A model generated the notes under the pieces. It did not search any database and had not been told where the DNA came from. It saw only the letters and a list, made by a program, of their open reading frames with translations. This document shows positions 8,519 through 16,300 of a DNA stretch of 64,000 nt, in pieces. The position numbers and the translations under genes were made by a program. The stretch spans positions 3,720,001 through 3,784,000 of the forward strand of contig OY970371.1 in NCBI GenBank assembly GCA_963718695.1. Direction: 5' to 3'. This DNA is from Manganitrophus sp963718695 (GTDB taxonomy: Bacteria > Nitrospirota > Nitrospiria > SBBL01 > Manganitrophaceae). Position 1 is the first letter of the stretch; each line of letters starts with the position of its first letter.

Positions 8519-9303
8519 GTCGCCCTTCTCCTCTTTCGGTTTTGCGGCGGGTCGGGGAAGGGGGCGCCTCTCGTTGGAATCGGGGCTTTCGGAGAAAGAT
8601 CGAATGCCCTTTCTCCCTTCTCGGTCCGTTGGGGGGAACGATCAGCCGACGGAGCGGGTTGCACCGGGTCAGAAGAGCGTGTTTGGGATTGTTGCGTTTC
8701 TGAAGGGAGCTCCTGAGGAACCCGTTCTTTTGGAGAGGAAGTCCTGCGGTCCGTTGGAATCACCTCCCAGACGATTTCTCTCCTGGACGGTTGATCAGGA
8801 GCTGTCTCCGATTTCGATCGAGCCGAAGCCTCATCCGCTGTTAACTTTTCTCCGGACGATTGAAACCGTCGCATGGATGGATGGACGGAGGGGTTCAATT
8901 CAACCGCCTCGAAAGAGAAACTCTCCGCGCCGGTTTTCGACCTCTCTCCTGCGATCGGAGGCACATCGGACGCGGCCGGCCGAAAAGAAAACTTCTCCTT
9001 CAGGAAAGACCTCGTCTCCGGCACACTCGGTCGCTCACTTCGGGCCGTCCTGGCAAGCTCGCCGAGTTGTGTGAGGGAAGGCCCTTCATGACTCAACCCA
9101 ACTTCGGGAGAATCCCTTTCCGCCGCATCATCCCCGGAACGCAAGCGACTCGGTTCAACCGGTTGCTCTTCCACGATCTCTTCGATCACCGGTTCCCCTT
9201 TCGAGGGGACCCCGGAGGCAGGCTCCGCCTTTCGAGGATACGCAAGCCCCGATCCGACCCGGCGCAACCCCGGCGCCAAAACCCGGTTCAAAAAGGAGTT
9301 CAT
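8515..9303 (-). CDS. Proline/serine/glutamate-rich low-complexity eCIS protein
   Basis: This 262-residue protein has a short ordered start (MNSFLNRVLAPGLRRVGSGLAYPRK). The remainder is disordered, rich in Pro, Ser, Glu, Arg and Thr, and ends NRKRRRAT. The ATG overlaps the stop of 9300-10214. Disordered linker proteins occur at this place in several eCIS operons, but I do not recognise a named family. Whether the protein ends here or continues into the -1 frame is uncertain (see 8381-8518). Confidence 0.6.
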   Translation of the reverse strand: MNSFLNRVLAPGLRRVGSGLAYPRKAEPASGVPSKGEPVIEEIVEEQPVEPSRLRSGDDAAERDSPEVGLSHEGPSLTQLGELARTARSERPSVPETRSFLKEKFSFRPAASDVPPIAGERSKTGAESFSFEAVELNPSVHPSMRRFQSSGEKLTADEASARSKSETAPDQPSRREIVWEVIPTDRRTSSPKERVPQELPSETQQSQTRSSDPVQPAPSADRSPQRTEKGERAFDLSPKAPIPTRGAPFPDPPQNRKRRRAT

Positions 9304-10214
9304 CCGACCTCCACGGCGGAGCGGCCCGTCCGATCGAGCTCGTCGGTGAGAAGCCGAAGATACCGATGCCGTTTCTGCCGGGTCATCCCCAGGATCTCCC
9401 TCAACGGCCAGTGATAGTAGAATCCCAAAAGGTGAACCTCCCGCTCCAGCTGCGTGCGACCTCGAAGAAGCTCATTCATGAAAAAAGGGACCCCTTCAAA
9501 ACGGTGCGTGAACAGATGACCGCACTCCGGGCAACACGCCTCCATTTCGGCATCGATCAGAGGGGAATTCCGTTCCATCGCCACGGCGATCTCCTCGACT
9601 GCTTTCTCCGAGAGCCGCGACACTCGATCCGGGGTGATCGCATCGACCTCGCCGATTTTCAGAAGGCAGCGGGCAAGGAGCCGGTTGACGCGCCCCCGCG
9701 CGTCGAGTTCCGACCATCCGCGCGCCGCTTCTTGATCCGCGCCGTTCGGAATCCGGAAGACGATTTCCTGTTCCGGATGCCCTGCATCCTCAGAGAGGGT
9801 CAAGGCATGGTGCGGTGCGATCGGCTTCGGCTCGATCGGAATTTGGTCCAGCGCCAGATCGATGTCCATCTTCTTGGCGCATTCGGATCGGGGGCAGATC
9901 AGCGTGAGCGCCACCCGCTTGCCGAAGGTGATCTGCCGAAGCCGCAGCATCAGGTAGTCTCGATCGCCGACCACAAGCGACCGAACCATCTCCTCGGTCG
10001 GCCGATCCGGACCGATCCGCTCGATGCAGCGTCGCAGCAGCGCCGTCACCAGCGCGGCCTCGGTCCACTCCCGCGCCGGATCGGCGATCCACTCCTCCTC
10101 TCGACCGGTCAGAGGGCGAAGCTGGACCTCGCGGTGGAGAATACCATCGCGATCCCAATATCCCCCAGGGAGGAGAAAGAGGCCTTCTTCAGGACGTTCG
10201 ATCTGTTCTGTCAT
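9300..10214 (-). CDS. T4 gp26/gp28-like baseplate protein with two cysteine knuckles, eCIS
   Basis: This 304-residue protein starts MTEQIERPEEGLFLLPGGYWDRDGILHREVQLRPLTG. The 'L-P-x-G ... L-R-P-L-T-G-x-E-E' opening is found in eCIS baseplate proteins placed just after the tube gene. Two cysteine clusters, LICPRSEC at about residue 107 and CCPECGHLF at about residue 228, could together form a zinc site. The C-terminus contains PFFMNELLRGRTQLEREVHLLGFYYHWPLREILGM, typical of tail chaperone/baseplate families. The T4 relationship is remote and the role inferred. Confidence 0.65.
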   Translation of the reverse strand: MTEQIERPEEGLFLLPGGYWDRDGILHREVQLRPLTGREEEWIADPAREWTEAALVTALLRRCIERIGPDRPTEEMVRSLVVGDRDYLMLRLRQITFGKRVALTLICPRSECAKKMDIDLALDQIPIEPKPIAPHHALTLSEDAGHPEQEIVFRIPNGADQEAARGWSELDARGRVNRLLARCLLKIGEVDAITPDRVSRLSEKAVEEIAVAMERNSPLIDAEMEACCPECGHLFTHRFEGVPFFMNELLRGRTQLEREVHLLGFYYHWPLREILGMTRQKRHRYLRLLTDELDRTGRSAVEVG

Positions 10215-10222
10215 TTGATGTC

Positions 10223-10313
10223 GTAGGGGCGATCCTTGTGATCGCCCTTATCTGGGAAATATAAATTCAGGGCGAATACACGATAATACAGTGCAGGCAA
10301 GATTCGCCCCTAC
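10223..10313. repeat. GTAG...CTAC palindromic intergenic repeat, copy 3
   Basis: The element starts GTAGGGGCGATC and ends GATTCGCCCCTAC between the tube gene and the Cys-rich baseplate gene. Outer ends GTAGGGGCG/CGCCCCTAC are complementary, with inner hairpins GGGCGATC/GATCGCCC and GGGCGAAT/ATTCGCCC. It belongs to the same family as 2657-2713. Confidence 0.7.
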
Positions 10314-10344
10314 AAACGATCTAATGTGATTTCCCTGGTCTCTG

Positions 10345-10845
10345 TTACTTCTCGGTCGGCTCGGTGACCGATTTATCCCGCTCCCACCCTTCGTTCTCGA
10401 GCTTGATCGTCTGGATGGCCACGGCGTTGGCGCCGGCATCCAGGTCGGGAAGGGCCTGATACTCAGACACCCAGCAGCGGAAGACATTATACGAGAAGAC
10501 CTTTTGGCCCGCCTCGTTGTAGACGTCGATCGCGATGTCCTTCCGGAAATTCTTCAGCGACCCCGCCGCATCTCCCTGAAAGTTGTGGACCAGGTTGGCC
10601 CAATCCTCGAAGGTCGTATCGTGGGTGACGCCGGCCTCCAACGTGATCGCTTCGTACTTCGTCTTCCCCGGAAGCTGGCGGGTGGTGCTCGGATCGCCCC
10701 CTTCCCGCCAGGGGGTCACTTCCGTCGTTCGCTTGAGCGAGCTGCACTTGCTTAAGCCGGCGACATATTGATTGTCCACTTTGACCTTGAATTTAAAATT
10801 ACGGTACGGATCGAAGCGATGTGTATTGACCGTGAACTTGGCCAT
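10345..10845 (-). CDS. Inner tail tube protein, eCIS (Afp1/T4 gp19-like)
   Basis: This 166-residue protein has family hallmarks: RNFKFKVKVDNQYVAGLSKCSSLKRTTEVTPWREGGD at about 14-50, then PGKTKYEAITLEAGVTHD and FEDWANLVHNF. Tube proteins stack as hexameric rings to form the lumen that holds cargo. Length is normal. It has AGGAGC 7 nt upstream of ATG. Only one tube gene is visible, against the several paralogues of Afp/Pvc particles, pointing to a simpler eCIS type. A GC-rich dyad lies between it and the sheath gene. Confidence 0.95.
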   Translation of the reverse strand: MAKFTVNTHRFDPYRNFKFKVKVDNQYVAGLSKCSSLKRTTEVTPWREGGDPSTTRQLPGKTKYEAITLEAGVTHDTTFEDWANLVHNFQGDAAGSLKNFRKDIAIDVYNEAGQKVFSYNVFRCWVSEYQALPDLDAGANAVAIQTIKLENEGWERDKSVTEPTEK

Positions 10846-10866
10846 CTTTTAGCTCCTATTTGTATA

Positions 10867-10914
10867 TGGGGGCCCGTCCAGCGCTCGCGTTGCTGTGCGC
10901 TTCCGATGCCCCCA
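10867..10914. other. GC-rich dyad in the tube-sheath intergenic gap
   Basis: Arms TGGGGGC and GCCCCCA (10867-10873 and 10908-10914) enclose a GC-rich loop, between the sheath stop and the tube start. The surrounding 125 bases show no coding signal. A hairpin here could partly uncouple tube from sheath expression, or it may be another intergenic repeat. I see only the dyad. Confidence 0.4.
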
Positions 10915-10970
10915 CGCCCCGCGCTCGCACTGGCGGAGCCTGTTGCTCGCTTGTTTACATCTATCCGGGT

Positions 10971-12851
10971 CTACGCAGCCGAATCGCCGGCCTTTTGACT
11001 GATCTTAATCACCACGAACTCCGCCGGCTTGAGCGGCGCGAAGCCGACCATGACGTTGACCACCCCGGCGTCGATGTCGGCTTGGGTCGTCGTCTGGCTG
11101 TCGGCCTTCACGAAGAAGGCCTGCGACGGGGTGGTCCCCTGGAACGCCCCGGCCCGGAAGAGGGTCATCATGAAGGCGCCGATGTTCAGGCGCAGGCTCG
11201 CCCAGAGGTCCTCATCGTTCGGCTCGAAGACCGCCCACTGGATGCCGTTGTAGATGCTCTGCTCGATGAAGATCGCGGTCCGCCGGACCGGGACATACCG
11301 ATATTCCGGATCGGCCTGCGTCGCGACGGTCCGCGCTCCCCAGATGACGATGCCGGAAGCGGGGAAGACCCGGATGACATTCACCCCGATGGGGTTCAAC
11401 GTGTCTTGCTCGGCATCGGTGATTTCTTTTGTCAGCCCGACGGCGCCGCCGATGTTCGCCTCGGTTCCCGCCGGTGCCTTCCAAACGCCGCGTCGGGCGT
11501 CGATCCGCGCATACATCCCCGCCACGTAGCCGGAGGGGGGCAGGAGGATCGGCTCGGGCGAGACGCCGGTCGGGTCGATCGCCTTCAGCCAAGGGAAGTA
11601 GACGGCGGCATACGAGCTCTTCACGGTCAGGCCAGTCAGGAAGGCCTGGGCCTCTTCTTTGGTGTCGTCGGCCACGCCGGTGTCGCCGATAAAGAAGCAG
11701 TCTTGGCGGTTGCGGCAGTAATTGCCGCCGAAGTCGACCATCGTCTTGGAGCCGATCCCCGGCACGGCGACGATGTTCACATCCCGCCGGACATCGAGGA
11801 GCGCGAAGCCGTTCTGATAGTCGATCTCTTGAGGGGTGGTTCCGTCGCTTCCCAGGGTGGCGCTGATCACGGCCCCCGCCACGGCGGCATCGCCGACATG
11901 ATAGTTGGTTCCGACCGCCGGGCGGAGCACGGCGGCGCCGCTCTGTTCGATTCCGCCGTTGTTCTTTCCGAGCTTAAGCAGGGTCGCCGCATTTCCGGAA
12001 GGCGAATTCGTCACCTGAACGGAAGAGCGCTTCCCGCCGGCCCCGGAGGTAAGGGTGTAAATCCCGGTTGTGAAAGCCGCGGTGAAGGCGGTAAAAGCGG
12101 CGGTCGGGGTCGATCCCCGCAGCGGGATCAGCGCCCGGACCGCATTCTGGATGGCGGTGGCAATCTCGGCCCCGGTGCCGGCCGGATCGGCCAGGGTGAT
12201 CGTTTGGGGACCGTCGCCGTTGATATTGACCACCATCTTCCGGTTGACCGCCGGAAGGGTCGTCGCCGGAGCGGCGCCGCTCACGCTGGTTCCCCGGTCG
12301 GTCGCGTCGTTGGCGGGATCGACGACCGCTTTGATGAGCTTGGAGTTCGCCGTGATTACATTCTCGACGAAGTTCGTCGCATCGGGATTCATGCTGAGAT
12401 TGTCGTGAATTTCGACGGGAGTTCCATTGAGTTTGACGGTAATCTTGAACTCGTTCCCGGAGTCCTGAGAGCCGTTGGCGACATCGATATCGAGCTGGTT
12501 CCCCCACGCGCCGGGGCTGTTGGCGAAGATCGTGATCGTCTTCACGGGGGCCGCCTTTCGATCGGCAAGCGCGACATCGGCGGCGACGGCCCCGTTTGCA
12601 ACACGGACGATGTAAAGCCGCTTCCCGCCGTTATTGAAGAATTGGAGCGCGGAATGGGCCAGATAGCTGTCATTTAAGAACGTGCCGTAGGTCGCCTGAA
12701 ATTCGATGAAGCTCGTCACCATGAGGGCCCGGTCGAGCGGTCCCTTCTCGGCCTTCCCGATGAACGCCGCCGTGGAGGTGCTGACCCCCTCGATCGGACG
12801 AACCCCGCTCGGGACCTCCTCAATGTAAACACCCGGATGCAGTCTTTCCAT
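10971..12851 (-). CDS. Contractile tail sheath protein, eCIS
   Basis: This 626-residue sheath protein opens MERLHPGVYIEEVPSGVRPIEGVSTSTAAFIGKAEKGP, the standard sheath N-terminus. The C-terminal sheath domain is clear: NPIGVNVIRVFPASGIVIWGARTV, then YVPVRRTAIFIEQSIYNGIQWAVFEPND and LWASLRLNIGAFMMTLFRAGAFQG. The middle third (about 130-330) is a Thr/Ala-rich variable insert of the kind that decorates the outer surface. It contracts around the tube to drive injection. It is the only sheath gene in view. Confidence 0.96.
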   Translation of the reverse strand: MERLHPGVYIEEVPSGVRPIEGVSTSTAAFIGKAEKGPLDRALMVTSFIEFQATYGTFLNDSYLAHSALQFFNNGGKRLYIVRVANGAVAADVALADRKAAPVKTITIFANSPGAWGNQLDIDVANGSQDSGNEFKITVKLNGTPVEIHDNLSMNPDATNFVENVITANSKLIKAVVDPANDATDRGTSVSGAAPATTLPAVNRKMVVNINGDGPQTITLADPAGTGAEIATAIQNAVRALIPLRGSTPTAAFTAFTAAFTTGIYTLTSGAGGKRSSVQVTNSPSGNAATLLKLGKNNGGIEQSGAAVLRPAVGTNYHVGDAAVAGAVISATLGSDGTTPQEIDYQNGFALLDVRRDVNIVAVPGIGSKTMVDFGGNYCRNRQDCFFIGDTGVADDTKEEAQAFLTGLTVKSSYAAVYFPWLKAIDPTGVSPEPILLPPSGYVAGMYARIDARRGVWKAPAGTEANIGGAVGLTKEITDAEQDTLNPIGVNVIRVFPASGIVIWGARTVATQADPEYRYVPVRRTAIFIEQSIYNGIQWAVFEPNDEDLWASLRLNIGAFMMTLFRAGAFQGTTPSQAFFVKADSQTTTQADIDAGVVNVMVGFAPLKPAEFVVIKISQKAGDSAA

Positions 12852-12969
12852 CTATCCCTCCCTGTGAGAAATCCCGACCCGCGGGAATTCTCGACTCAAA
12901 TTGAATGTGCCGAACGAACCTGCTCTCGACGCGTTCCCCCCCACCGGCATTACGACCTGCCGATCGGCC

Positions 12970-13185
12970 CTATCTTCCTCTTCCCCGCTTCACTTTGGGG
13001 GCTTCGTCCGACTCGGCGACCGAGACCCATCCCCGCTGCGCCATCTTCTCAAGGGTTGCATTGTTTTTGACTTCGATCGGATCGATCCCCGCCGCCTCTT
13101 CCCCCGGGGCCAAGTGGAGGGTGGCGCCGCTGTTGAGCGGGATGACCAGTAATTGCTTGGATCGGTTGGTAATATTCATCGGCAT
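12970..13185 (-). CDS. Small basic-tailed eCIS protein (71 residues)
   Basis: The protein starts MPMNITNRSKQLLVIPLNSGATLHLAPGEEA and ends PKVKRGRGR. The pattern 'N-x-S-x-Q-x-L ... P-G' is seen in small proteins preceding sheath genes in eCIS clusters. It probably forms a short beta unit with a disordered basic tail. It is 2 nt downstream of 13188-13490 and 118 nt upstream of the sheath start. Function unknown. Confidence 0.65.
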   Translation of the reverse strand: MPMNITNRSKQLLVIPLNSGATLHLAPGEEAAGIDPIEVKNNATLEKMAQRGWVSVAESDEAPKVKRGRGR

Positions 13186-13187
13186 CT

Positions 13188-13490
13188 CTAAACCTCCCTT
13201 CGAAGGGGGAAAAGACGCTCCACGAGCGTCTTGACCTCGTCCTTCTTCTCCGGATTCAAACGATAGAGAGGGAGCGATGCCCCGCGGCGCTCCTCCAGGA
13301 TCAGTCCCTGCTTGACCAGCGATGAGAGCCCTTGCGAGATCTCCACCAACCGCTCATGAATCTCCTCCTCCAACAGCCACCACCGCGTCATTCCTTCAAG
13401 GGTATCCCTTGCCTCTGGATGTCTTAGAAGGTAGCTGAGGAGTCGTCGAGCGGTTTCTTCCTCTTTATGCGTCAAGTCGCGGTCCAGCAT
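13188..13490 (-). CDS. Winged-helix-like small protein, first gene of the eCIS operon
   Basis: This 100-residue protein is mostly alpha-helical: ETARRLLSYLLRHPEARDTLEGMTRWWLLEEEI, then VEISQGLSSLVKQGLILEERR, then a short beta pair ending PLYRLNP. 'LxxLxxQGLIxEER' followed by a beta hairpin resembles a winged-helix recognition helix and wing. It is the first gene of the minus-strand operon, so it could be an autoregulator or a structural protein with a wHTH fold. The start codon's ribosome binding site GAGAGGGG lies in a hairpin (13494-13512). No named family recognised. Confidence 0.65.
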   Translation of the reverse strand: MLDRDLTHKEEETARRLLSYLLRHPEARDTLEGMTRWWLLEEEIHERLVEISQGLSSLVKQGLILEERRGASLPLYRLNPEKKDEVKTLVERLFPLRREV

Positions 13491-13493
13491 CGT

Positions 13494-13512
13494 CCCCTCT
13501 CAAAAGGAGGGG
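13494..13512 (-). promoter_or_regulatory. Hairpin overlapping the ribosome binding site of the first eCIS gene
   Basis: On the minus strand CCCCTCCTTTTGAGAGGGG can fold with arms CCCCTC and GAGGGG, which include the Shine-Dalgarno GAGAGGGG just upstream of the ATG at 13490. Folding would hide the ribosome site, a possible translational switch. The stem is only 6 bp, so this is tentative. Confidence 0.35.
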
Positions 13513-13827
13513 TCTAGCAAAAGGCAGGCCGCTCCCGATGAGAGATCGACTGCACATCCATCCTGGCCTGGAATAATCAGAGGATGAGTTCGTGAAGGAC
13601 GCCCCGGCAGGGGATCCTTCTCGATTAAGAACAGATTAAAAGTGGCGCTCCCTTGTCCCACCCACTGGGACAGGAAAACCCCACTTCGCCCACGGCGGGG
13701 GCGTCGATCTGTCCGCGGTTTGGAGCGGTTTACATCGGTTTGCATCGGCACCAAAGTTGCTATTCCGATTTAAATACAATTCCGCCGCGGGAGATCGATT
13801 CCCCGACGAACAGAGATCATTGAGTAA
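13513..13827. other. Divergent intergenic region between eCIS structural and cargo operons
   Basis: About 315 bases separate the two divergent operons and must hold both promoters. I see the short tandem CGGTTTACATCGGTTTGCATCGG around 13725-13747 and an AT-rich patch TTTAAATACAAT at about 13769-13780. I cannot assign a convincing -35/-10 pair on either strand. A minus-strand 84-residue ORF at 13500-13754 looks spurious. Confidence 0.5.
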
Positions 13828-15171
13828 ATGGAGAAGCAGAGCGCGACGCATCGGATTGAACCCAGTGCCGCCCGATCGAAAGGCCCGGACCGATCCCGCG
13901 GAAGAACAACGCGGCTCCACCCGCTCCTTCGCTTTCAACAAACGGTCGGTAATCGGGTCACCGCCCAGCAATTCTCCGCCGGAACGGTCCAAGCCAAACG
14001 GGCCGTCAGCGAACCGGGTGATCCTGCCGAGCAGGAAGCCGACCGGATGGCCGATTATGTGATGGGAGAGCGCCGGGGACCGATCGATCTTTCCACCTCC
14101 GCCGCCGGCAGAATCGAGCGGCAGCCGGCCGGCGGGGCCGCAGCCCCCCCGGCCATTCCCGCCTGCGATATCAGCCGCTGTCCCCCGACGCATGCAACGA
14201 CCGTCCCGGCCGATATTGACCGCGCCCTCAGCTATGTCGATCAGGCGATCACCGCCGTCTCGGCCTCCTCCTTGAGCAGCGACACGCAACGGAAGGTCGA
14301 GTGGTTCTTTCGGAACCACGACGCAGCGACGGTGAATACCATCGGGACACGGCTCGGTTGCATCCGGGATGCATTGACCGACACCAAAACGACGCCGCGT
14401 TATGCCTGCCACCCGACCTACGATGCACTCGCCTATGTCAGTGGAATCGACGTCCCGATCTGCACCGACGCACGGGTCCCGGTCTGCCTCACCAATCGAT
14501 ATTTTCCAAAAGGGCCTCGCAAACGGGCCGAAACGATGATCCATGAGTGCGCCCACCGGGTCGGCATGTCGCTCCGCGCGCGCGACCTCCCCGACATTTA
14601 TGAGTGGACCGCCCGGTTCCGCTTCATGGACACCGGAGAAGCGCTCCGCAACGCCGATACCTTCGCCCTTTTTGCTTCCTCAATCGTCCATGGCGTGCCG
14701 GTTTCGTTTCTCCTCAGCGCCGGGGCGGGCGGAGGGGCCGCCTGGGCCGGGAGGGAGCGGACCTGGACGGCGACGCTCCACCTTGATGCCGAGTTGCAGC
14801 ATCCGATCGTGAGTGTCTTTAATCCATTCCTCGGCCTCCACTTCTCGGCGTTGGGGATGCCGGAGGGAACCGAGGCACCCGGAACGAGCCCATCGCCGAG
14901 CCTGATCTACTCACTCGTCGGCGGGGTCCGGATCGGCGAGGCGCGCCCCGGCGCCGCCGGGGCGCCGTATCTCTCCCTGTTCGGCGGACCGGCGCTGGCG
15001 ATCGGATCGGGCGGGGTAGACCTCGGCGCGGAAGCCGGCGTGGGGCTCGGTTATCGTTGGCGCTGGCTCGATGTCTCCGCCGGCGCCACGGTGCTGCACG
15101 ACCCCACCCGCGAGCCCGATTTTAGAACCTGGACGAATGTCGGCGGGGTAGTCCGGATCGCACTGCCGTGA
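13828..15171 (+). CDS. Putative eCIS cargo: metallopeptidase (M35/lysine-specific-like) with N-terminal FQQTVGNR motif
   Basis: This 447-residue protein opens with a basic disordered segment, then FQQTVGNR at residues 36-43 and 'VQAKRAVSEPGDPAEQEADRMADYVM', a leader shared with DUF4157 proteins. The DUF4157 zincin-like repeat itself is absent. A zinc-binding HECAH lies at residues 239-243, followed by NADTFALFAS from residue 275; HExxH plus 'NADT/S-x-A-x-FA' is the active-site pattern of deuterolysin/lysine-specific metallopeptidases. The C-terminal 150 residues are Gly-rich beta segments (AGAPYLSLFGGPALAIGSGGVDLGAEAGVGLGYRW), like an outer-membrane-type barrel or sheet. First gene of the divergent operon; likely a toxin loaded into the eCIS. 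Activity is inferred. Confidence 0.72.
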   Translation: MEKQSATHRIEPSAARSKGPDRSRGRTTRLHPLLRFQQTVGNRVTAQQFSAGTVQAKRAVSEPGDPAEQEADRMADYVMGERRGPIDLSTSAAGRIERQPAGGAAAPPAIPACDISRCPPTHATTVPADIDRALSYVDQAITAVSASSLSSDTQRKVEWFFRNHDAATVNTIGTRLGCIRDALTDTKTTPRYACHPTYDALAYVSGIDVPICTDARVPVCLTNRYFPKGPRKRAETMIHECAHRVGMSLRARDLPDIYEWTARFRFMDTGEALRNADTFALFASSIVHGVPVSFLLSAGAGGGAAWAGRERTWTATLHLDAELQHPIVSVFNPFLGLHFSALGMPEGTEAPGTSPSPSLIYSLVGGVRIGEARPGAAGAPYLSLFGGPALAIGSGGVDLGAEAGVGLGYRWRWLDVSAGATVLHDPTREPDFRTWTNVGGVVRIALP

Positions 15172-15250
15172 TGCGGATTCGGGGTAAAGTAAGAACGGAC
15201 GGCGGTCAAAGAGATTGCACCATTCGGTTCCGAATTGCGAAGATCGACAA

Positions 15251-16300
15251 ATGGAATATCGACGTGCGATTCGATCAGGCCAACCGGTCTCCCTCCAACG
15301 GGACCGGCAAGCTTCTATCCGCCCTTCAGCGAAGAATGCCTTCGATCGTCTTCAGCAGACGATCGGCAACCAGGGGGTGCTGCGCCGCGAGAGGTCCAAT
15401 CTGCGGGTCATCAGCGGCCCCGAGGAGAAACCGAAGGAAGAGAAGAAAGAGCCGGAGGTGACGCTGGAGTTTGAGGGGGGCCGAAAAGAAAAGGCCGACC
15501 TCACCAAGATCAAGGGGGTGCTCTGGTGGTTCAACGGCGAGGTCCCGCGCCTCACGGCGGTCGGGAAATATCTGACGCAGATCGCCCTGGCAACCGGGCT
15601 CCCCGAAGGCCAATTCAAGTGGAGTGTCACGAAGGGGGCCGATAAGGTGAAGTGGGTCGTGAAAGGGGGACTGAAGGAGAGCGCCACTTTGGTGGACGAC
15701 AGCGCGACGATCCAATCGACCGCCCCCAGCAGCAAAGCGGGAGATGTGAATCTCCACCTGGAACATACGCCGAAGGGGGCGAAGAAGGCCGAAAACTACG
15801 ACATCGAGATGGATGTCCGTGCCCCCAAGAAGCTGATCCCGGCCGGCGTCACCGATGCCGCCAAGGAGGGGGGCTACGAGACCAAGTTCGACTATACGTT
15901 GAAGGACAACTTCGACGATCCGATTCCCTATATCGATTACAATGAAGATTTCGGCCCGGAAGTCTGGGACAGCGAGAGCGCCAAGAAGACCGCGACGTTT
16001 CCGCCGCGGACCAAGGGGAGCGCGATCACCGACGGCGCCGCGATCCTTCACGACTACTTTCGGATGTACGGCCCCGCCAGCGAGACCGCCAAAGTGGTCC
16101 CCCCGATCACGAATCCACAAAAACCGCTCTCGACGATGAAGATCCTCCACTTTTGGCAGAAGTGGTATGTCGGGGGAACCAACCCCGGGAAGGGGGTTCT
16201 GGTTCAGACGAACACCGGCCAGATGTATACCGACCACGGCCGCCACGAGGATATTGTGAGCCCGCCCGCCGCGGCGGCCCCGAAGAAGGGGAAGAAATGA
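15251..16300 (+). CDS. Putative eCIS cargo protein with N-terminal LQQTIGNQ motif
   Basis: I place the start at ATG 15251 (MEYRRAIRSGQPVSLQRDRQ) rather than the in-frame TTG at 15215. The basic N-terminus carries FDRLQQTIGNQGVLRR at about residues 33-48, the leader motif of its neighbours. No DUF4157 follows. The remaining 290 residues (GVLWWFNGEVPRLTAVGKYLTQIALATG..., an Ig-like central part, DYNEDFGPEVWDSESAKKTATFPP, and DGAAILHDYFRMYGP) match no family I know. The stop overlaps the next ATG (16297-16300). Position and leader make it a candidate payload. Confidence 0.65.
   Translation: MEYRRAIRSGQPVSLQRDRQASIRPSAKNAFDRLQQTIGNQGVLRRERSNLRVISGPEEKPKEEKKEPEVTLEFEGGRKEKADLTKIKGVLWWFNGEVPRLTAVGKYLTQIALATGLPEGQFKWSVTKGADKVKWVVKGGLKESATLVDDSATIQSTAPSSKAGDVNLHLEHTPKGAKKAENYDIEMDVRAPKKLIPAGVTDAAKEGGYETKFDYTLKDNFDDPIPYIDYNEDFGPEVWDSESAKKTATFPPRTKGSAITDGAAILHDYFRMYGPASETAKVVPPITNPQKPLSTMKILHFWQKWYVGGTNPGKGVLVQTNTGQMYTDHGRHEDIVSPPAAAAPKKGKK

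Noticed and set aside
10860..12677. 605-residue plus-strand ORF opposite the sheath gene
   Set aside because: It is the antisense shadow of a long GC-rich gene; composition is Arg/Gly/Asp-rich filler and no family pattern is visible.
13500..13754. 84-residue minus-strand ORF in the divergent intergenic region
   Set aside because: Disordered, no ribosome site, sits where promoters must lie; not convincing.
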